This document shows, piece by piece, positions 19,021 through 28,278 of a stretch of DNA of 64,000 bases. The DNA is from Sphingomonas sp. Leaf343. Its GTDB lineage: Bacteria > Pseudomonadota > Alphaproteobacteria > Sphingomonadales > Sphingomonadaceae. The stretch spans positions 27,064 through 91,063 of the forward strand of contig NZ_LMPG01000017.1 of assembly GCF_001423765.1 (NCBI RefSeq), written 5' to 3'. The notes beneath the pieces were generated by a model, which was given only the letters and a program-made list of their open reading frames with translations, did no database searches and had not been told where the DNA came from. The first letter of the stretch is position 1. Each line of letters starts with the position of its first letter. Position numbers and translations under genes: made by a program.

Positions 19021-19665
19021 ATGAAGGTCGGGATCATCGATTACGGGGTCGGCAACCTGGGGTCAGTGGCGCGCGCGCTGGAGGCGTTGCGCGCCACCCC
19101 GGTCCTGATCGAGCGACCGGTCGACATGCACCTGAACGATTGCCTGATCCTGCCCGGCGTCGGCAGCTTTACCGATTGTGCCCGCTTGCTCGATCAGGGC
19201 GGCTGGACTGACGCGATCAAGCAGGAAGTGCGCGCGTTTTCCCGACCACTGCTGGGGATTTGCGTCGGAATGCAGCTGTTGGCGGATTTTGGCACGGAGG
19301 GTGCCATCGATGGTGATCCGCGCGGCACGCCGGGCCTGGGCTTCGTCCCGGGCAGCGTCGACCATCTGAGCACACTCGGCTGCACGCTGCGGCTGCCACA
19401 CGTCGGCTGGAACGAGATCACACGGGGCGAAACTCCGGACAATCTGTTCGACGGAATTTCGGACGGCACCGATTTCTATTTCACTCACAGCTACGCGTTT
19501 GCGGCGACCGATCCGTCAGACGTGATCGCCACTACCGATTACGGGGTACCGGTAACGGTCGCGGTACGGCGTGGCCATGTCTGGGGGACCCAGTTTCATC
19601 CCGAAAAGAGCTCGCGGGCCGGTTTCCGGTTGCTCGCCAATTTTCTGGCAGGACCGCAATGCTGA
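19021..19665 (+). CDS. hisH: HisH-type glutamine amidotransferase subunit
   Basis: 214 residues, a class I glutaminase. The triad is present: Cys81 in LGICVGMQLL, and His193 and Glu195 in TQFHPEKS. It would release ammonia from glutamine for its partner HisF-like protein. Its place between the amidotransferase gene and hisF inside the pseudaminic acid operon, without other histidine genes, indicates a role in sugar amidination instead of histidine synthesis. It overlaps the next gene by 7 bp. Confidence 0.92.
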   Translation: MKVGIIDYGVGNLGSVARALEALRATPVLIERPVDMHLNDCLILPGVGSFTDCARLLDQGGWTDAIKQEVRAFSRPLLGICVGMQLLADFGTEGAIDGDPRGTPGLGFVPGSVDHLSTLGCTLRLPHVGWNEITRGETPDNLFDGISDGTDFYFTHSYAFAATDPSDVIATTDYGVPVTVAVRRGHVWGTQFHPEKSSRAGFRLLANFLAGPQC

Positions 19666-20444
19666 AGGTTAGGGTCATCCCCACCCTTTTGTGGAAAAAC
19701 TTCGGGCTGGTGAAGGGCATCGGCTTTGACAGCTGGCGCCGGGTCGGTCCGGTCTTGCCGGCAATCAAGGTCTACAACCAGCGTGAGGTCGACGAGCTTG
19801 TACTGGTGGATATCACTCTGTGTGGTACGGACGAAACGCCGGATTATGAATCGATCGCCGATTTTGGTCAGGATTGCTTCGTACCGCTCGCGGTCGGTGG
19901 CGGGATCGTCAACATCGAACAGGTCCGCCGCCTGCTGCGCGCGGGCGCGGACAAGGTAACGGTCAACACCGCTGCCTATACGACGCCCAGCCTTGTTGGC
20001 GACATCGCGGCGCGGTTCGGCGTACAGTGCGTGGTGGCCAGCATCGACGTCCGTTGCGAAGGCAACGGTGTCTGGCGGACGTATAGCAACGCAGGCTCGG
20101 TACCGACGGGGCGCGAGGTCATCGAATGGGCCCGCGAGCTGGAAGACCGGGGTGCAGGTGAAATCCTGCTGACATCCATCGAACGCGATGGGACAATGGA
20201 GGGCTACGACCTACCGCTGATCGAGGCAGTGGCGGCGGCGGTAAAGATTCCGGTGATCGCATCAGGCGGTGCGGGCAATTACCGGCACATGGTCGACGCC
20301 GTCATCCAGGCTGGCGCATCAGCCGTCGCAGCGGCCAGTATCTTCCATTACACCGAACAGACGCCTGCTGGCGCGAAAGCAGCGCTGGCCGAAGCCGGTA
20401 TCCCGATCCGACAGACCTTTTCCGCGCCCGCGCTGGAGATTTGA
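19659..20444 (+). CDS. hisF: HisF-like ammonia-channel subunit (HisF2 type)
   Basis: 261 residues with the TIM-barrel pattern of imidazole glycerol phosphate synthase cyclase. The catalytic Asp11 of true HisF is Leu here (IPTLLWKN, Leu11), while Asp130 is kept (ASIDVR). Loss of Asp11 should abolish the cyclase reaction but leave the barrel as an ammonia tunnel. This is expected for HisF2-type partners of WbpG-like amidotransferases. Phosphate-binding glycine loops (AVGGGI, IASGGAGN) are present. Confidence 0.9.
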   Translation: MLKVRVIPTLLWKNFGLVKGIGFDSWRRVGPVLPAIKVYNQREVDELVLVDITLCGTDETPDYESIADFGQDCFVPLAVGGGIVNIEQVRRLLRAGADKVTVNTAAYTTPSLVGDIAARFGVQCVVASIDVRCEGNGVWRTYSNAGSVPTGREVIEWARELEDRGAGEILLTSIERDGTMEGYDLPLIEAVAAAVKIPVIASGGAGNYRHMVDAVIQAGASAVAAASIFHYTEQTPAGAKAALAEAGIPIRQTFSAPALEI

Positions 20445-20446
20445 CC

Positions 20447-22000
20447 ATGCGGATCGCGGTGCGTTGCGACGCGTCGACAAGGATCGGCACCGGCCATCTG
20501 CGCCGCTGCCTTTCCTTGGCCGACGCCTTGCAGGCGCTGGGAGCGGAGCCTCGTTTCGTCATTCGCTGCCACGACGCTGTGGCGGAACGGATCATGGCGA
20601 CGCGCCGCTACCCCGTGATCTGGCTTTCTCCGCCCGGCGACGTGCCCGCGCCCGTTGCGAACGCGCCAGCCCATGCGGCCTGGGCTGGAGTGACCGAAGC
20701 CGGTGATGTGATCGAAACCATCACCGCATTGCGCGAATGGGTGCCCGAGTTTGTCATCGTCGATCATTATGCGTTCGGCGCGCGCTGGCACATGACGATC
20801 CGCGACGCGCTGCACTGCACCGTCGTCGCGATCGATGACCTGGGCGACCGTGCGCTTGGCGCCGACATACTGCTCGACGCCAATGCGGCAGCCGATCATA
20901 CCGCGAAATATGCAGGCCGTCTGGCGAGCGGCACGCGAACGCTCGTCGGACCGCGGTTCGCAGCGCTGGCGTCCTCCTACCGATCGGCCCCCCGCTACAC
21001 CTTCGACACGGCGGTACGGAGCATCGGAATTTTCATGGGCGGCATGGACGAGCACGACGCCTCCGGCGCTGCGCTACGAACCCTGCGGAACGACGTCGGG
21101 TTCGCTGGCGCGATCGAGATCGTGACGACTGCTACGGCGCCTCATGCAGATGCGTTAGCGCAGGCGTGCGCGACCGATGGCAACGCTGCGCTATCGACTG
21201 ATCTGCCCGACCTCAGTGCATTCTATGCCCGGCACGATCTGCAGATCGGCGCGGGCGGAACGTCCAGCTACGAACGTGCCTGCATCGGGGTGCCGACGAT
21301 CGCAGTGGTGCTGGCGGAAAACCAGCTGACTGTCGTGCCGATCTTGACTCGACTGGGCCTTGTTCGCGGCGCAACGATCCCGGGCATAGCGGCTACGGGC
21401 CTTCTATCCGAAGCAGGCGACCTCGCCACCGTCGCCACCGATTTAATTGCTCGGCCCGATCAACGTCGTGTGCTGGCGGAACGATCACGGCAGCTGGTCG
21501 ACGGGCGCGGAGCCGAGCGGGTCGCTCTGTCGCTGCTGGGAAATCGAATGACCCTGCGTCCGGCGGTTCTGGCGGATGCGTCTATGCTCCACGTCTGGCG
21601 CAACGATCGATCGACGCGTGCCGTCTCGATCAACGGCGACGCGATCGACTATTCCGATCATCTGGCCTGGCTCGCCGCAGTGCTGGCTTCGCAGACCCGT
21701 CAGTTGTTCGTTGCCGTCGTCGGCACGCTTCCAGTCGGAGCAATCCGCTTCGACCTGAATGAATATGAGGCTTGGGAAATCTCAATTTATACCGATCCGG
21801 CTTTACATGGGTTGGGACTGGGGTCCAAAATGCTCGAGGCCGGGGAAATCGCGATAATGGGCGCAGGTGACGGCGACGTCGTCTTCCACGCTAGGGTTGA
21901 ACCCGGCAATCAGGCATCGTCGCGGATGTTCGAACGCGCTGGCTATCATTTTCAACAGGACCGACTGCGCAAGGTTCGGGACGGGAGAATTGAACGATGA
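20447..22000 (+). CDS. PseG-PseH fusion (sugar hydrolase + acetyltransferase)
   Basis: 517 residues in two parts. Residues about 1-365 are PseG, the UDP-sugar hydrolase (MRIAVRCDASTRIGTGHLRRC; then FVIVDHYAFG and IGAGGTSSYERACIGVPT). Residues about 367-517 are a GNAT acetyltransferase like PseH (MTLRPAVLADASMLHVWRN; HGLGLGSKMLEAGE as the acetyl-CoA loop; ARVEPGNQASSRMFERAGY). Together they do N-4 acetylation and then UDP removal, pathway steps 3 and 4. The upstream TTG at 20441 is possible, but this ATG has GGAG in front. Such fusions are known but the genes are usually separate. Confidence 0.92.
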   Translation: MRIAVRCDASTRIGTGHLRRCLSLADALQALGAEPRFVIRCHDAVAERIMATRRYPVIWLSPPGDVPAPVANAPAHAAWAGVTEAGDVIETITALREWVPEFVIVDHYAFGARWHMTIRDALHCTVVAIDDLGDRALGADILLDANAAADHTAKYAGRLASGTRTLVGPRFAALASSYRSAPRYTFDTAVRSIGIFMGGMDEHDASGAALRTLRNDVGFAGAIEIVTTATAPHADALAQACATDGNAALSTDLPDLSAFYARHDLQIGAGGTSSYERACIGVPTIAVVLAENQLTVVPILTRLGLVRGATIPGIAATGLLSEAGDLATVATDLIARPDQRRVLAERSRQLVDGRGAERVALSLLGNRMTLRPAVLADASMLHVWRNDRSTRAVSINGDAIDYSDHLAWLAAVLASQTRQLFVAVVGTLPVGAIRFDLNEYEAWEISIYTDPALHGLGLGSKMLEAGEIAIMGAGDGDVVFHARVEPGNQASSRMFERAGYHFQQDRLRKVRDGRIER

Positions 22001-22893
22001 CGATAGCGCAGGCTCATACGGGCGAGCTCCTGCCCCTGAAGCGCGCGATCGCGCGACCGAGCATTCCGGTCTATCTTTTCCACCGCTTTCAAGAACGAAT
22101 TCGCAGCCCGGGCATGCGCAAGCGGCTGTCGAGCGCGATCGCACTGTTTCGGGGCGGGCGGACAACGACGGCCATGTCCGACATGACGACACTCGACCGC
22201 GACGGGACGATGATGCTGCCTGGCTATCTCTCTCCCGATCGGGCCGCAGAACTACGCGCCGTTCTGGCAGCCATGCCGTGTCGGGACCCTTGGAAAGCCG
22301 ACCGCGGAACATTCGTGCTTGCGGATGCGCCAGTCGACACCCACGTCGCCGACATCGTCGAGGCACCGTTGCTGAAGGCCGCGCACGACATAGCGTTCGA
22401 CGAAAGACTGCTGGCGCTGGCAGCCGAGTATTTTGGCAGCACGCCCTATGTCGATAGTATTCAGGCGTGGTGGTCGCTGGCGAGCAGCGGCCAGCCCGAG
22501 GAAGCCGAGAATTTTCATCGCGACAATGACGGAATCCGGTTCCTCAAATTTTTTCTGTATCTGACCGATGTCGATGATACGCAGGGGCCGCATAAGTTCG
22601 TGCTGGGATCGCATGTCGAACCCAGATTGCTCGATCGACGTCGTCTGACCGATGCGGAGGTTGAGGAGGCCTTCGGTGCCGGGCGAATCAAGACGGTCAC
22701 GGGTCGAGCCGGCGACGCCTTCATCGAGGACACTTTTGGAGTTCACAAGGGCCAGCAGCCGGCGTCGGGAACGCGGTTGCTTCTTCAGGTGCGCTACTCC
22801 ATCACGCCGACAATCTTCCGATCACGGCTGATCGTTGATGCACCCGTACCCGATCGCGAGACCAGGCCGATCTCACTGATCCACGACGCCTGA
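21997..22893 (+). CDS. PhyH-family Fe(II)/2-oxoglutarate dioxygenase
   Basis: 298 residues of the phytanoyl-CoA dioxygenase-like family. The iron triad is visible: His174 and Asp176 in NFHRDNDG and His250 in FGVHKG, with Arg266 (LQVRYS) to hold 2-oxoglutarate. It overlaps the PseG-PseH fusion by 4 bp, so it is part of the same operon. It may hydroxylate the sugar, an N-acyl group or a lipid carrier. No known Pse pathway step requires it. Confidence 0.82.
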   Translation: MTIAQAHTGELLPLKRAIARPSIPVYLFHRFQERIRSPGMRKRLSSAIALFRGGRTTTAMSDMTTLDRDGTMMLPGYLSPDRAAELRAVLAAMPCRDPWKADRGTFVLADAPVDTHVADIVEAPLLKAAHDIAFDERLLALAAEYFGSTPYVDSIQAWWSLASSGQPEEAENFHRDNDGIRFLKFFLYLTDVDDTQGPHKFVLGSHVEPRLLDRRRLTDAEVEEAFGAGRIKTVTGRAGDAFIEDTFGVHKGQQPASGTRLLLQVRYSITPTIFRSRLIVDAPVPDRETRPISLIHDA

Positions 22894-22920
22894 TCCGGCG
22901 CTGCCGCCTTCCTGTCCAAT

Positions 22921-24447
22921 TTGCTCGTGATTGAATCCCCGCTGATGTCTTCTACCGCCCCACGCACTTTTCTCGTCATCGTGAATTCGGCGGCATACAG
23001 CCGCGAATATTTCACCCGCCTCGGTGCCTTTCTGCGGCAGCGTGGCGCGCGCGTGGCCTATGTGCTGGATTCCCATCTTTCGGACGTGATGAGCGGGGAG
23101 GATAGTCCGATAGAGAGCGCTTGGTATTTCAGTGATTATTGTCGCGACCGCCGCACCGAGCCTGTCGCATACCCTGCGGGAAATGTCCCGACATGGGACG
23201 TCTTGTTTTCCGATTTCGATCGATTTGTCACATTTGGCATGACTCCCCCGCTCGAACAGGGAGGCGGCGCACTGCGCTACGACGAGGCTGTGCTGCGGTT
23301 GCACGCCTTCTTTGCCGAGGTCTTCGACACAGTGCGTCCCGACGCGATCGTGTACGAACAGGTCAGCAACAGCTTCGCGATGGTCGCCTATCGCGAGGCG
23401 GAACGTCGCGGACTGCCGTTCTTCAGCCTCGCACCTGCCCGCATACCCGGCCATATCGAGATCAGCCCTACAGGAGCGTTGCGCGATCACGTAACCGTTG
23501 GCGCGCTGGCGGAGCGGATCTGTCGGACTGGCGGCTCGACCGAGGCGCGGCGGATCGCCGAACATTATATCGCCTCGATCGACGAACAGATGCCCGACTA
23601 TATGCGTGCGGGAGGCGATGGCGCTGCGCTGATGGCGACCAGCATTACGGCGAAGTACCTCAATCGGCCGGTATTCAGTCGGTTGCGCCGTCTGTTGCGC
23701 TATCGCCGTATCCATCGTGACGACATGGCTCTGGCCTATCAGTTTGGCGATCCGTTGCTTGCATCCTGGGCGCTGTTCCGACGCGCGGTGAAGCGTCGCC
23801 TGCGGTTTCGCTCGGTCGCCCGTCTGTTTCAGCGCGACGTGCAAGCGCCCGCATATTTTCTCTATCCGCTGCATTTTCATCCAGAGGCGAGTACGTCGGT
23901 GCTCGCCCCGGATTTCATCAACGAGCTGAGCGTGATCCAGGCGATTGCGTTCCGCCTGCCGGTAAACGTGAAGCTGGCGGTGAAGGAGCATCCCTCGGCA
24001 ACGGCGCTGCAGCCGCTGTCGTTCTACCGCGCGCTCGATGCCCTTCCCAACGTCGAGTTGCTCGCGCCCGACCTGAATGCAAAGGAGCTTGCGCGTCGTT
24101 CCTTGGGCGTCATCTGCGTCACCAGCACGTTGGGCTTCGAAGCTGCGGTGCTGAACAAGCCGGTCATCTGCTTCGGCGACGTCCTGTTCGGCTATTTCCC
24201 GAACGTCCGCATGGTCGAGAGCTATACCGGACTGGACGAGGCATTGGCTTGGGCGATGGGCTATCAACCGGTCGATCCTGCGGACATCGTCACGGCAATG
24301 ACCGCCTATGTCGAATATGCCGACGAGGGTAGCTTCAGCTTCAAGGGCTCTCTAGCCAACGAGACCGCGATCGACCATGTCGCCGGACTGTTGATGACGA
24401 AGATGGCGCAACGCGATATCGAGCGGGCAGGTCGGGCAACGGGCTAA
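22921..24447 (+). CDS. Capsule-type glycosyltransferase, candidate pseudaminyltransferase
   Basis: About 500 residues. The start is TTG at 22921 or ATG at 22945; neither has a strong ribosome site. The C-terminal half resembles KpsS/KpsC-like capsule glycosyltransferases that use CMP-sugars: VKEHPSATA matches the HP-containing nucleotide-binding motif, and VTSTLGFEAAVLNKPVICFG matches the late Ser/Thr-Gly loop. Because it lies between pse genes, it is the best candidate to transfer pseudaminic acid from its CMP form. This is inference from family and position. Confidence 0.7.
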   Translation: MLVIESPLMSSTAPRTFLVIVNSAAYSREYFTRLGAFLRQRGARVAYVLDSHLSDVMSGEDSPIESAWYFSDYCRDRRTEPVAYPAGNVPTWDVLFSDFDRFVTFGMTPPLEQGGGALRYDEAVLRLHAFFAEVFDTVRPDAIVYEQVSNSFAMVAYREAERRGLPFFSLAPARIPGHIEISPTGALRDHVTVGALAERICRTGGSTEARRIAEHYIASIDEQMPDYMRAGGDGAALMATSITAKYLNRPVFSRLRRLLRYRRIHRDDMALAYQFGDPLLASWALFRRAVKRRLRFRSVARLFQRDVQAPAYFLYPLHFHPEASTSVLAPDFINELSVIQAIAFRLPVNVKLAVKEHPSATALQPLSFYRALDALPNVELLAPDLNAKELARRSLGVICVTSTLGFEAAVLNKPVICFGDVLFGYFPNVRMVESYTGLDEALAWAMGYQPVDPADIVTAMTAYVEYADEGSFSFKGSLANETAIDHVAGLLMTKMAQRDIERAGRATG

Positions 24448-24481
24448 CACGCTGAACTGGCCAGCTGACTGCCACGGGGGC

Positions 24482-25564
24482 ATGGCTCCACAAGACGACG
24501 GAAAATGGTCTATGAACACGAAGCCGATCACCATTGATGGCCGTGAGGTCGGGCCTGACAGTCCGCCCTATGTGATCTGTGAATTGTCGGGGAACCACAA
24601 CGGCTCGCTGGAGCGAGCCTTGGAGCTTATCGACGCGGCAGTCGAAACCGGCTGCGACGCGATCAAGATTCAGACCTACACCCCCGATACAATGACGATC
24701 GACAGTGATCTGCCCGATTTCCGGATCAACGGCGGGTTATGGGACGGGCGCACGCTGCACGACCTGTATCGTGAGGCGCATACCCCGTACGAATGGCATG
24801 CGCCGCTGTTCGCGCGCGCCAGGCAGCACGGCGTTACGATCCTGTCGACTCCGTTCGACGAAACCGCGGTCGACCTGCTGGCGAGCCTCGATTGCCCGGT
24901 CTACAAGATCGCATCATTTGAGATCACCGACCTGCCACTGATCGACTATGTTGCGCGTCAGCAGCGGCCGATGATTATGTCGACCGGGCTGGCAAGCCTC
25001 GGCGAGATCGAGCGTGCGGTCACGACCGCGCGGGCAAGCGGGTGCGACGACATCGTGCTGCTACATTGCATCAGTTCCTATCCGGCACCGACCGATCAGG
25101 CGAATGTCCGCACCATCCCCCACCTTGCCCAGGCGTTCGATGTCCAGGTCGGCCTGTCAGACCATACCCACGGCACGGCGACTTCGGTTGCGGCTGTCGC
25201 GCTGGGTGCAACGGTCATCGAGAAGCACTTCACGCTGGCTCGGGCTGATGGCGGGCCGGATGCAGCCTTCAGCCTGGAACCCGATGAGTTCCGCCGGCTG
25301 ACCGCCGATTGTCGCGACGCCTGGCAGGCGCTCGGCGAGGTGTCGTATCGGCTGCAGCCGGCGGAGAAGCAGAATATCGTCTTCCGCCGGTCACTTTACG
25401 CGGTGCGCGACATCGCCGCCAATGAGGTGCTCGGCGCCGACAACGTCCGGTCGATTCGCCCCGGGCACGGATTGGCACCCCGCTACCTTCCGGACGTGAT
25501 CGGCATGCGCGCGCGCGGTCCGATCGCACGCGGGACACCACTGGCGTGGCCGTTGCTCGAATAA
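24482..25564 (+). CDS. pseI: Pseudaminic acid synthase
   Basis: 360 residues (350 if it starts at Met11, 24512). A NeuB-type TIM barrel opens with PPYVICELSGNHNGSLERALE and includes AIKIQTYTPDTMTI, KIASFEITDLPLI and LSDHTHGT. A C-terminal SAF/antifreeze-like domain follows (FRRSLYAVRDIAANEVLGADNV). It condenses the 6-deoxy-diacetamido altrose with phosphoenolpyruvate to give pseudaminic acid. With this gene all six core Pse steps are encoded within 11.3 kb. Confidence 0.94.
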   Translation: MAPQDDGKWSMNTKPITIDGREVGPDSPPYVICELSGNHNGSLERALELIDAAVETGCDAIKIQTYTPDTMTIDSDLPDFRINGGLWDGRTLHDLYREAHTPYEWHAPLFARARQHGVTILSTPFDETAVDLLASLDCPVYKIASFEITDLPLIDYVARQQRPMIMSTGLASLGEIERAVTTARASGCDDIVLLHCISSYPAPTDQANVRTIPHLAQAFDVQVGLSDHTHGTATSVAAVALGATVIEKHFTLARADGGPDAAFSLEPDEFRRLTADCRDAWQALGEVSYRLQPAEKQNIVFRRSLYAVRDIAANEVLGADNVRSIRPGHGLAPRYLPDVIGMRARGPIARGTPLAWPLLE

Positions 25565-25616
25565 TGATCCGCCCTTCGTCCCCCAACCATTCGCATGGCT
25601 TCAGAAGCGAGCGCCT

Positions 25617-26939
25617 ATGGCCATTTGGCCTCGTCTGACGCGAAACAGCGGCGCGACCTTGCGGCGATTGCTGCCGATCAAAGGGATTGGACAGACCGGG
25701 ATGGTGGCGGCAGGCGCGACGTCGATCATGCTGCGTGCGCTACTGTTGCTCGGCAAGTTCGCCTTCATCGTCGCGCTGGCGCGCTACACCAATCCGGCCA
25801 CGGTTGGCCTGTACGCACTGCTGGTAACGATTGTCACCATCGCGATCTACGTCATTGGTCTGGAGCTTCACACCTTCACCACACGCGAGATCGTGTCTGA
25901 CGATGACGACGGGCGAGGCGCAGAGCATATCCAGAGCCACCTGCTCACCGTTGGCGGCGCGTTCTTGGTCGCGCTGCCGGTAATCTATGGTTTTGGCATC
26001 TTCCTCGGGATCACCGGCAAGTTCAATTTTGCGCTGCTGTCCGCAATCCTGCTGTGCGAGTCCGTTGGTCAGGAACTCGGCCGCTATCTGATGGTAATGA
26101 TGCGACCGGTCGCATCGAACCTGCTGCAATTCATCCGTGGAGCGGCATGGATGCCGGTGCCGCTGATCGCTCTACTGACCACAGCGCCAGCGCATACGAT
26201 CGACACCATCCTGTTGTCTTGGCTGGCGGGAGCCGGTGCCGCTTGCGCGTTTGGATTTTGGACAATCCGCGCATATCTAGTGCGACCGCAGCGCTACCGC
26301 TTGGCCTGGCTCGGCCAGGCGTTCTTGAGTGCGCGACATTATTTCGTTGTCGCGCTGCTAACACAGGTTCAATATTACTCGGATCGCTTCATTGTCCAGC
26401 GCTCGATGGGCGAGAGCTCTGTTGGAGTTTACTCCTTCTATCAAAGCTTCGCCAATACCATGATGACCTTTGTCCAGACCGGAGTGATTGCAGTCTTGCT
26501 ACCGCGCCTGCTGCGTGCCGCGAAGCAGCAAGATCGGACTATTGAGCGTGAAACCCTCACGTCGATGCTGGTATGGTCGATGACGCTGGCGCTGGCGATC
26601 TCGGGTGTCTTGGCCGGGGGGATGCCGTTTCTGTTGGACCAGGTTCAAAAGGCGGCCTATGCTGGCGCTCTTCCAGCATTTTACGTTCTGCTGATCGGTA
26701 ATCTGCTGCTGATTGCCGGCATAGTCGTGCATTTTGGCCTGTATGCCCGACGCCGGGATGCGGACCTGATGCGTGTATCGCTCGCTGTCATTCCCTTAAG
26801 TCTGCTGATAAACATCTTCGTCATTCCGCGATTTGGAATTTTGGGCGCGTCGGTCACATTCTCTACGACCGCGCTGCTGGAACTTGCGATAAAATCAATC
26901 TTGCTGTGGAAGCTGGATAGAAAGACTCCGACACAATGA
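25617..26939 (+). CDS. Wzx-type polysaccharide flippase
   Basis: 440 residues with about 12 to 14 hydrophobic helices in the pattern of the MOP/PST exporter superfamily (RYTNPATVGLYALLVTIVTI; SVGVYSFYQSFANTMMTF; FGILGASVTFSTTALLELAIKS). It should flip the undecaprenyl-linked repeat unit across the inner membrane. It overlaps the next acyltransferase gene by 4 bp. Confidence 0.88.
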   Translation: MAIWPRLTRNSGATLRRLLPIKGIGQTGMVAAGATSIMLRALLLLGKFAFIVALARYTNPATVGLYALLVTIVTIAIYVIGLELHTFTTREIVSDDDDGRGAEHIQSHLLTVGGAFLVALPVIYGFGIFLGITGKFNFALLSAILLCESVGQELGRYLMVMMRPVASNLLQFIRGAAWMPVPLIALLTTAPAHTIDTILLSWLAGAGAACAFGFWTIRAYLVRPQRYRLAWLGQAFLSARHYFVVALLTQVQYYSDRFIVQRSMGESSVGVYSFYQSFANTMMTFVQTGVIAVLLPRLLRAAKQQDRTIERETLTSMLVWSMTLALAISGVLAGGMPFLLDQVQKAAYAGALPAFYVLLIGNLLLIAGIVVHFGLYARRRDADLMRVSLAVIPLSLLINIFVIPRFGILGASVTFSTTALLELAIKSILLWKLDRKTPTQ

Positions 26940-27484
26940 CGACGAAGGTTGTTAGAATGGCGACCGCATGGCCATTCCGCCAGTTTCATCGTGGCGTCGA
27001 CCGAATAGAAGATAAATGGAACGCGTGGCGAACCTATTGCCGGGCACGGTCGCTTTTTCCAGCGGCGGAGGACCTGTCGATCGCACTGTCGACGCAATTT
27101 AAATATCGCGAGAATATTGTAATCGGCAGCGGTGTAATGATCGGTCCCGAGACGGTGATAGGGGCTCGCTCACCAGTGGTGCTTGAAGACCATGTCCGCA
27201 TCTCCCAAGGCGTCACCATCGAAACGGCAACGCTCGACTTGTCGCAACCCACCCCCTACCCCCATATTTCGAGACCTATCACAATCGAGCATGGCGCGTG
27301 GATCGGCACGGGAGCGATGGTCTTGGGCGGGGTCACGATCGGCCGCTATGCCGTGGTCGGCGCAGGGGCGATCGTGACGAAGGACGTCGCACCGCACCAG
27401 ATCGTCGTGAGCGCCCGACCCCACGTCCTGCAAGACAGGCTGGCTGGAACGCATTACCGGGACGGCGGCGAGATTGCCGGATAG
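26936..27484 (+). CDS. Hexapeptide-repeat acyltransferase
   Basis: 182 residues. A left-handed beta-helix runs from about residue 60 (IVIGSGVMIGPETVIGARSP) to the C-terminus, with a WIGTGAMVLGGVTIGRYAVVGAGAIVTKDV coil region and an insertion loop (ISQGVTIETAT). It probably O-acetylates a sugar in the repeat unit. The frame begins inside the last codons of wzx. The final AxPxxV-type end (VVSARPHVLQDR) is degenerate. Confidence 0.82.
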   Translation: MTTKVVRMATAWPFRQFHRGVDRIEDKWNAWRTYCRARSLFPAAEDLSIALSTQFKYRENIVIGSGVMIGPETVIGARSPVVLEDHVRISQGVTIETATLDLSQPTPYPHISRPITIEHGAWIGTGAMVLGGVTIGRYAVVGAGAIVTKDVAPHQIVVSARPHVLQDRLAGTHYRDGGEIAG

Positions 27485-27627
27485 GCCGGCATCTACGCAT
27501 ACGCGGGTTGAAGTGACGTTGTGACACAGAGTTGGCGCAAGGGTCGAACTTGCCCCGTTCCCATGCGTGACCTAGTCGCGATCAAAGGCCCGCAGCCACG
27601 CGCGCTGCCCGTCGCTGTCGAGGATTG

Positions 27628-28278
27628 ATGCGCATGACCGAAGGATTATGGGCGCGCTACGGCTTCCTGGGCCTTTTGCGGCTGTTCGGTGACGTGTTGT
27701 ACACCAGGCTGGTCCACCGCGGCGCGCGGATCGTCCGCCGGCCCGCCTATATTCGCGGTGCGCGTCATATTCGGCTGGGCGCGGGCTTCACCGCTGGCGT
27801 CGGCCTTCGGATCGACGCGTTTCCAACCACCCCCGGAACAGTGGTCGACATCGGCGCGGACGTTCAGGTCAACGATTACGTACACATCGCCGCGATCAAT
27901 CACATCACCATCGGCGACGGCACGCTGATCGCGAGCAAGGTCTTCATAACGGATCACAATCACGGCAGTTATCAAGACCATGACCGGCAGTCCGCACCCG
28001 ATGTGCCACCGGCCCTGCGACCGCTGGCGTCACGACCGGTGTGGATTGGGCGCAACGTCTGGATCGGCGAGCATGTCTGTATCATGCCCGGCGTCATGAT
28101 CGGCGATGGCGCAATCATCGGCGCAAGCGCGGTCGTAACCAACGACATTCCCGCGAATTGTATTGCGGTCGGCGCGCCGGCGCGGGTGATCCGACGGTTC
28201 GATCCTACAACGACAGGCTGGCTACGCCCGGAATTCTTGGTGCCCAGTCCAGCCGATGCGATCGAAGCCCATGCTTGA
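27628..28278 (+). CDS. WbbJ-like O-acetyltransferase
   Basis: 216 residues from ATG 27628 (TTG at 27625 and ATG at 27634 are alternatives). An N-terminal helical part is followed by a left-handed beta-helix with the catalytic-type His in FITDHNHGSYQDH, then WIGRNVWIGEHVCIMPGVMIGDGAIIGA and the end VGAPARVIRRF, close to the AGxPAKxI pattern of maltose/galactoside acetyltransferases. This is the third acyltransferase of the locus. Confidence 0.87.
   Translation: MRMTEGLWARYGFLGLLRLFGDVLYTRLVHRGARIVRRPAYIRGARHIRLGAGFTAGVGLRIDAFPTTPGTVVDIGADVQVNDYVHIAAINHITIGDGTLIASKVFITDHNHGSYQDHDRQSAPDVPPALRPLASRPVWIGRNVWIGEHVCIMPGVMIGDGAIIGASAVVTNDIPANCIAVGAPARVIRRFDPTTTGWLRPEFLVPSPADAIEAHA

Noticed and set aside
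19021..20444. Part of a histidine biosynthesis operon
   Set aside because: No other his genes; HisF lacks Asp11, and an amidotransferase that needs ammonia is adjacent.
22873..24267. Long minus-strand ORF opposite the capsule-type glycosyltransferase
   Set aside because: His/Arg/Gln-rich shadow typical of the opposite strand of a G+C-rich gene.
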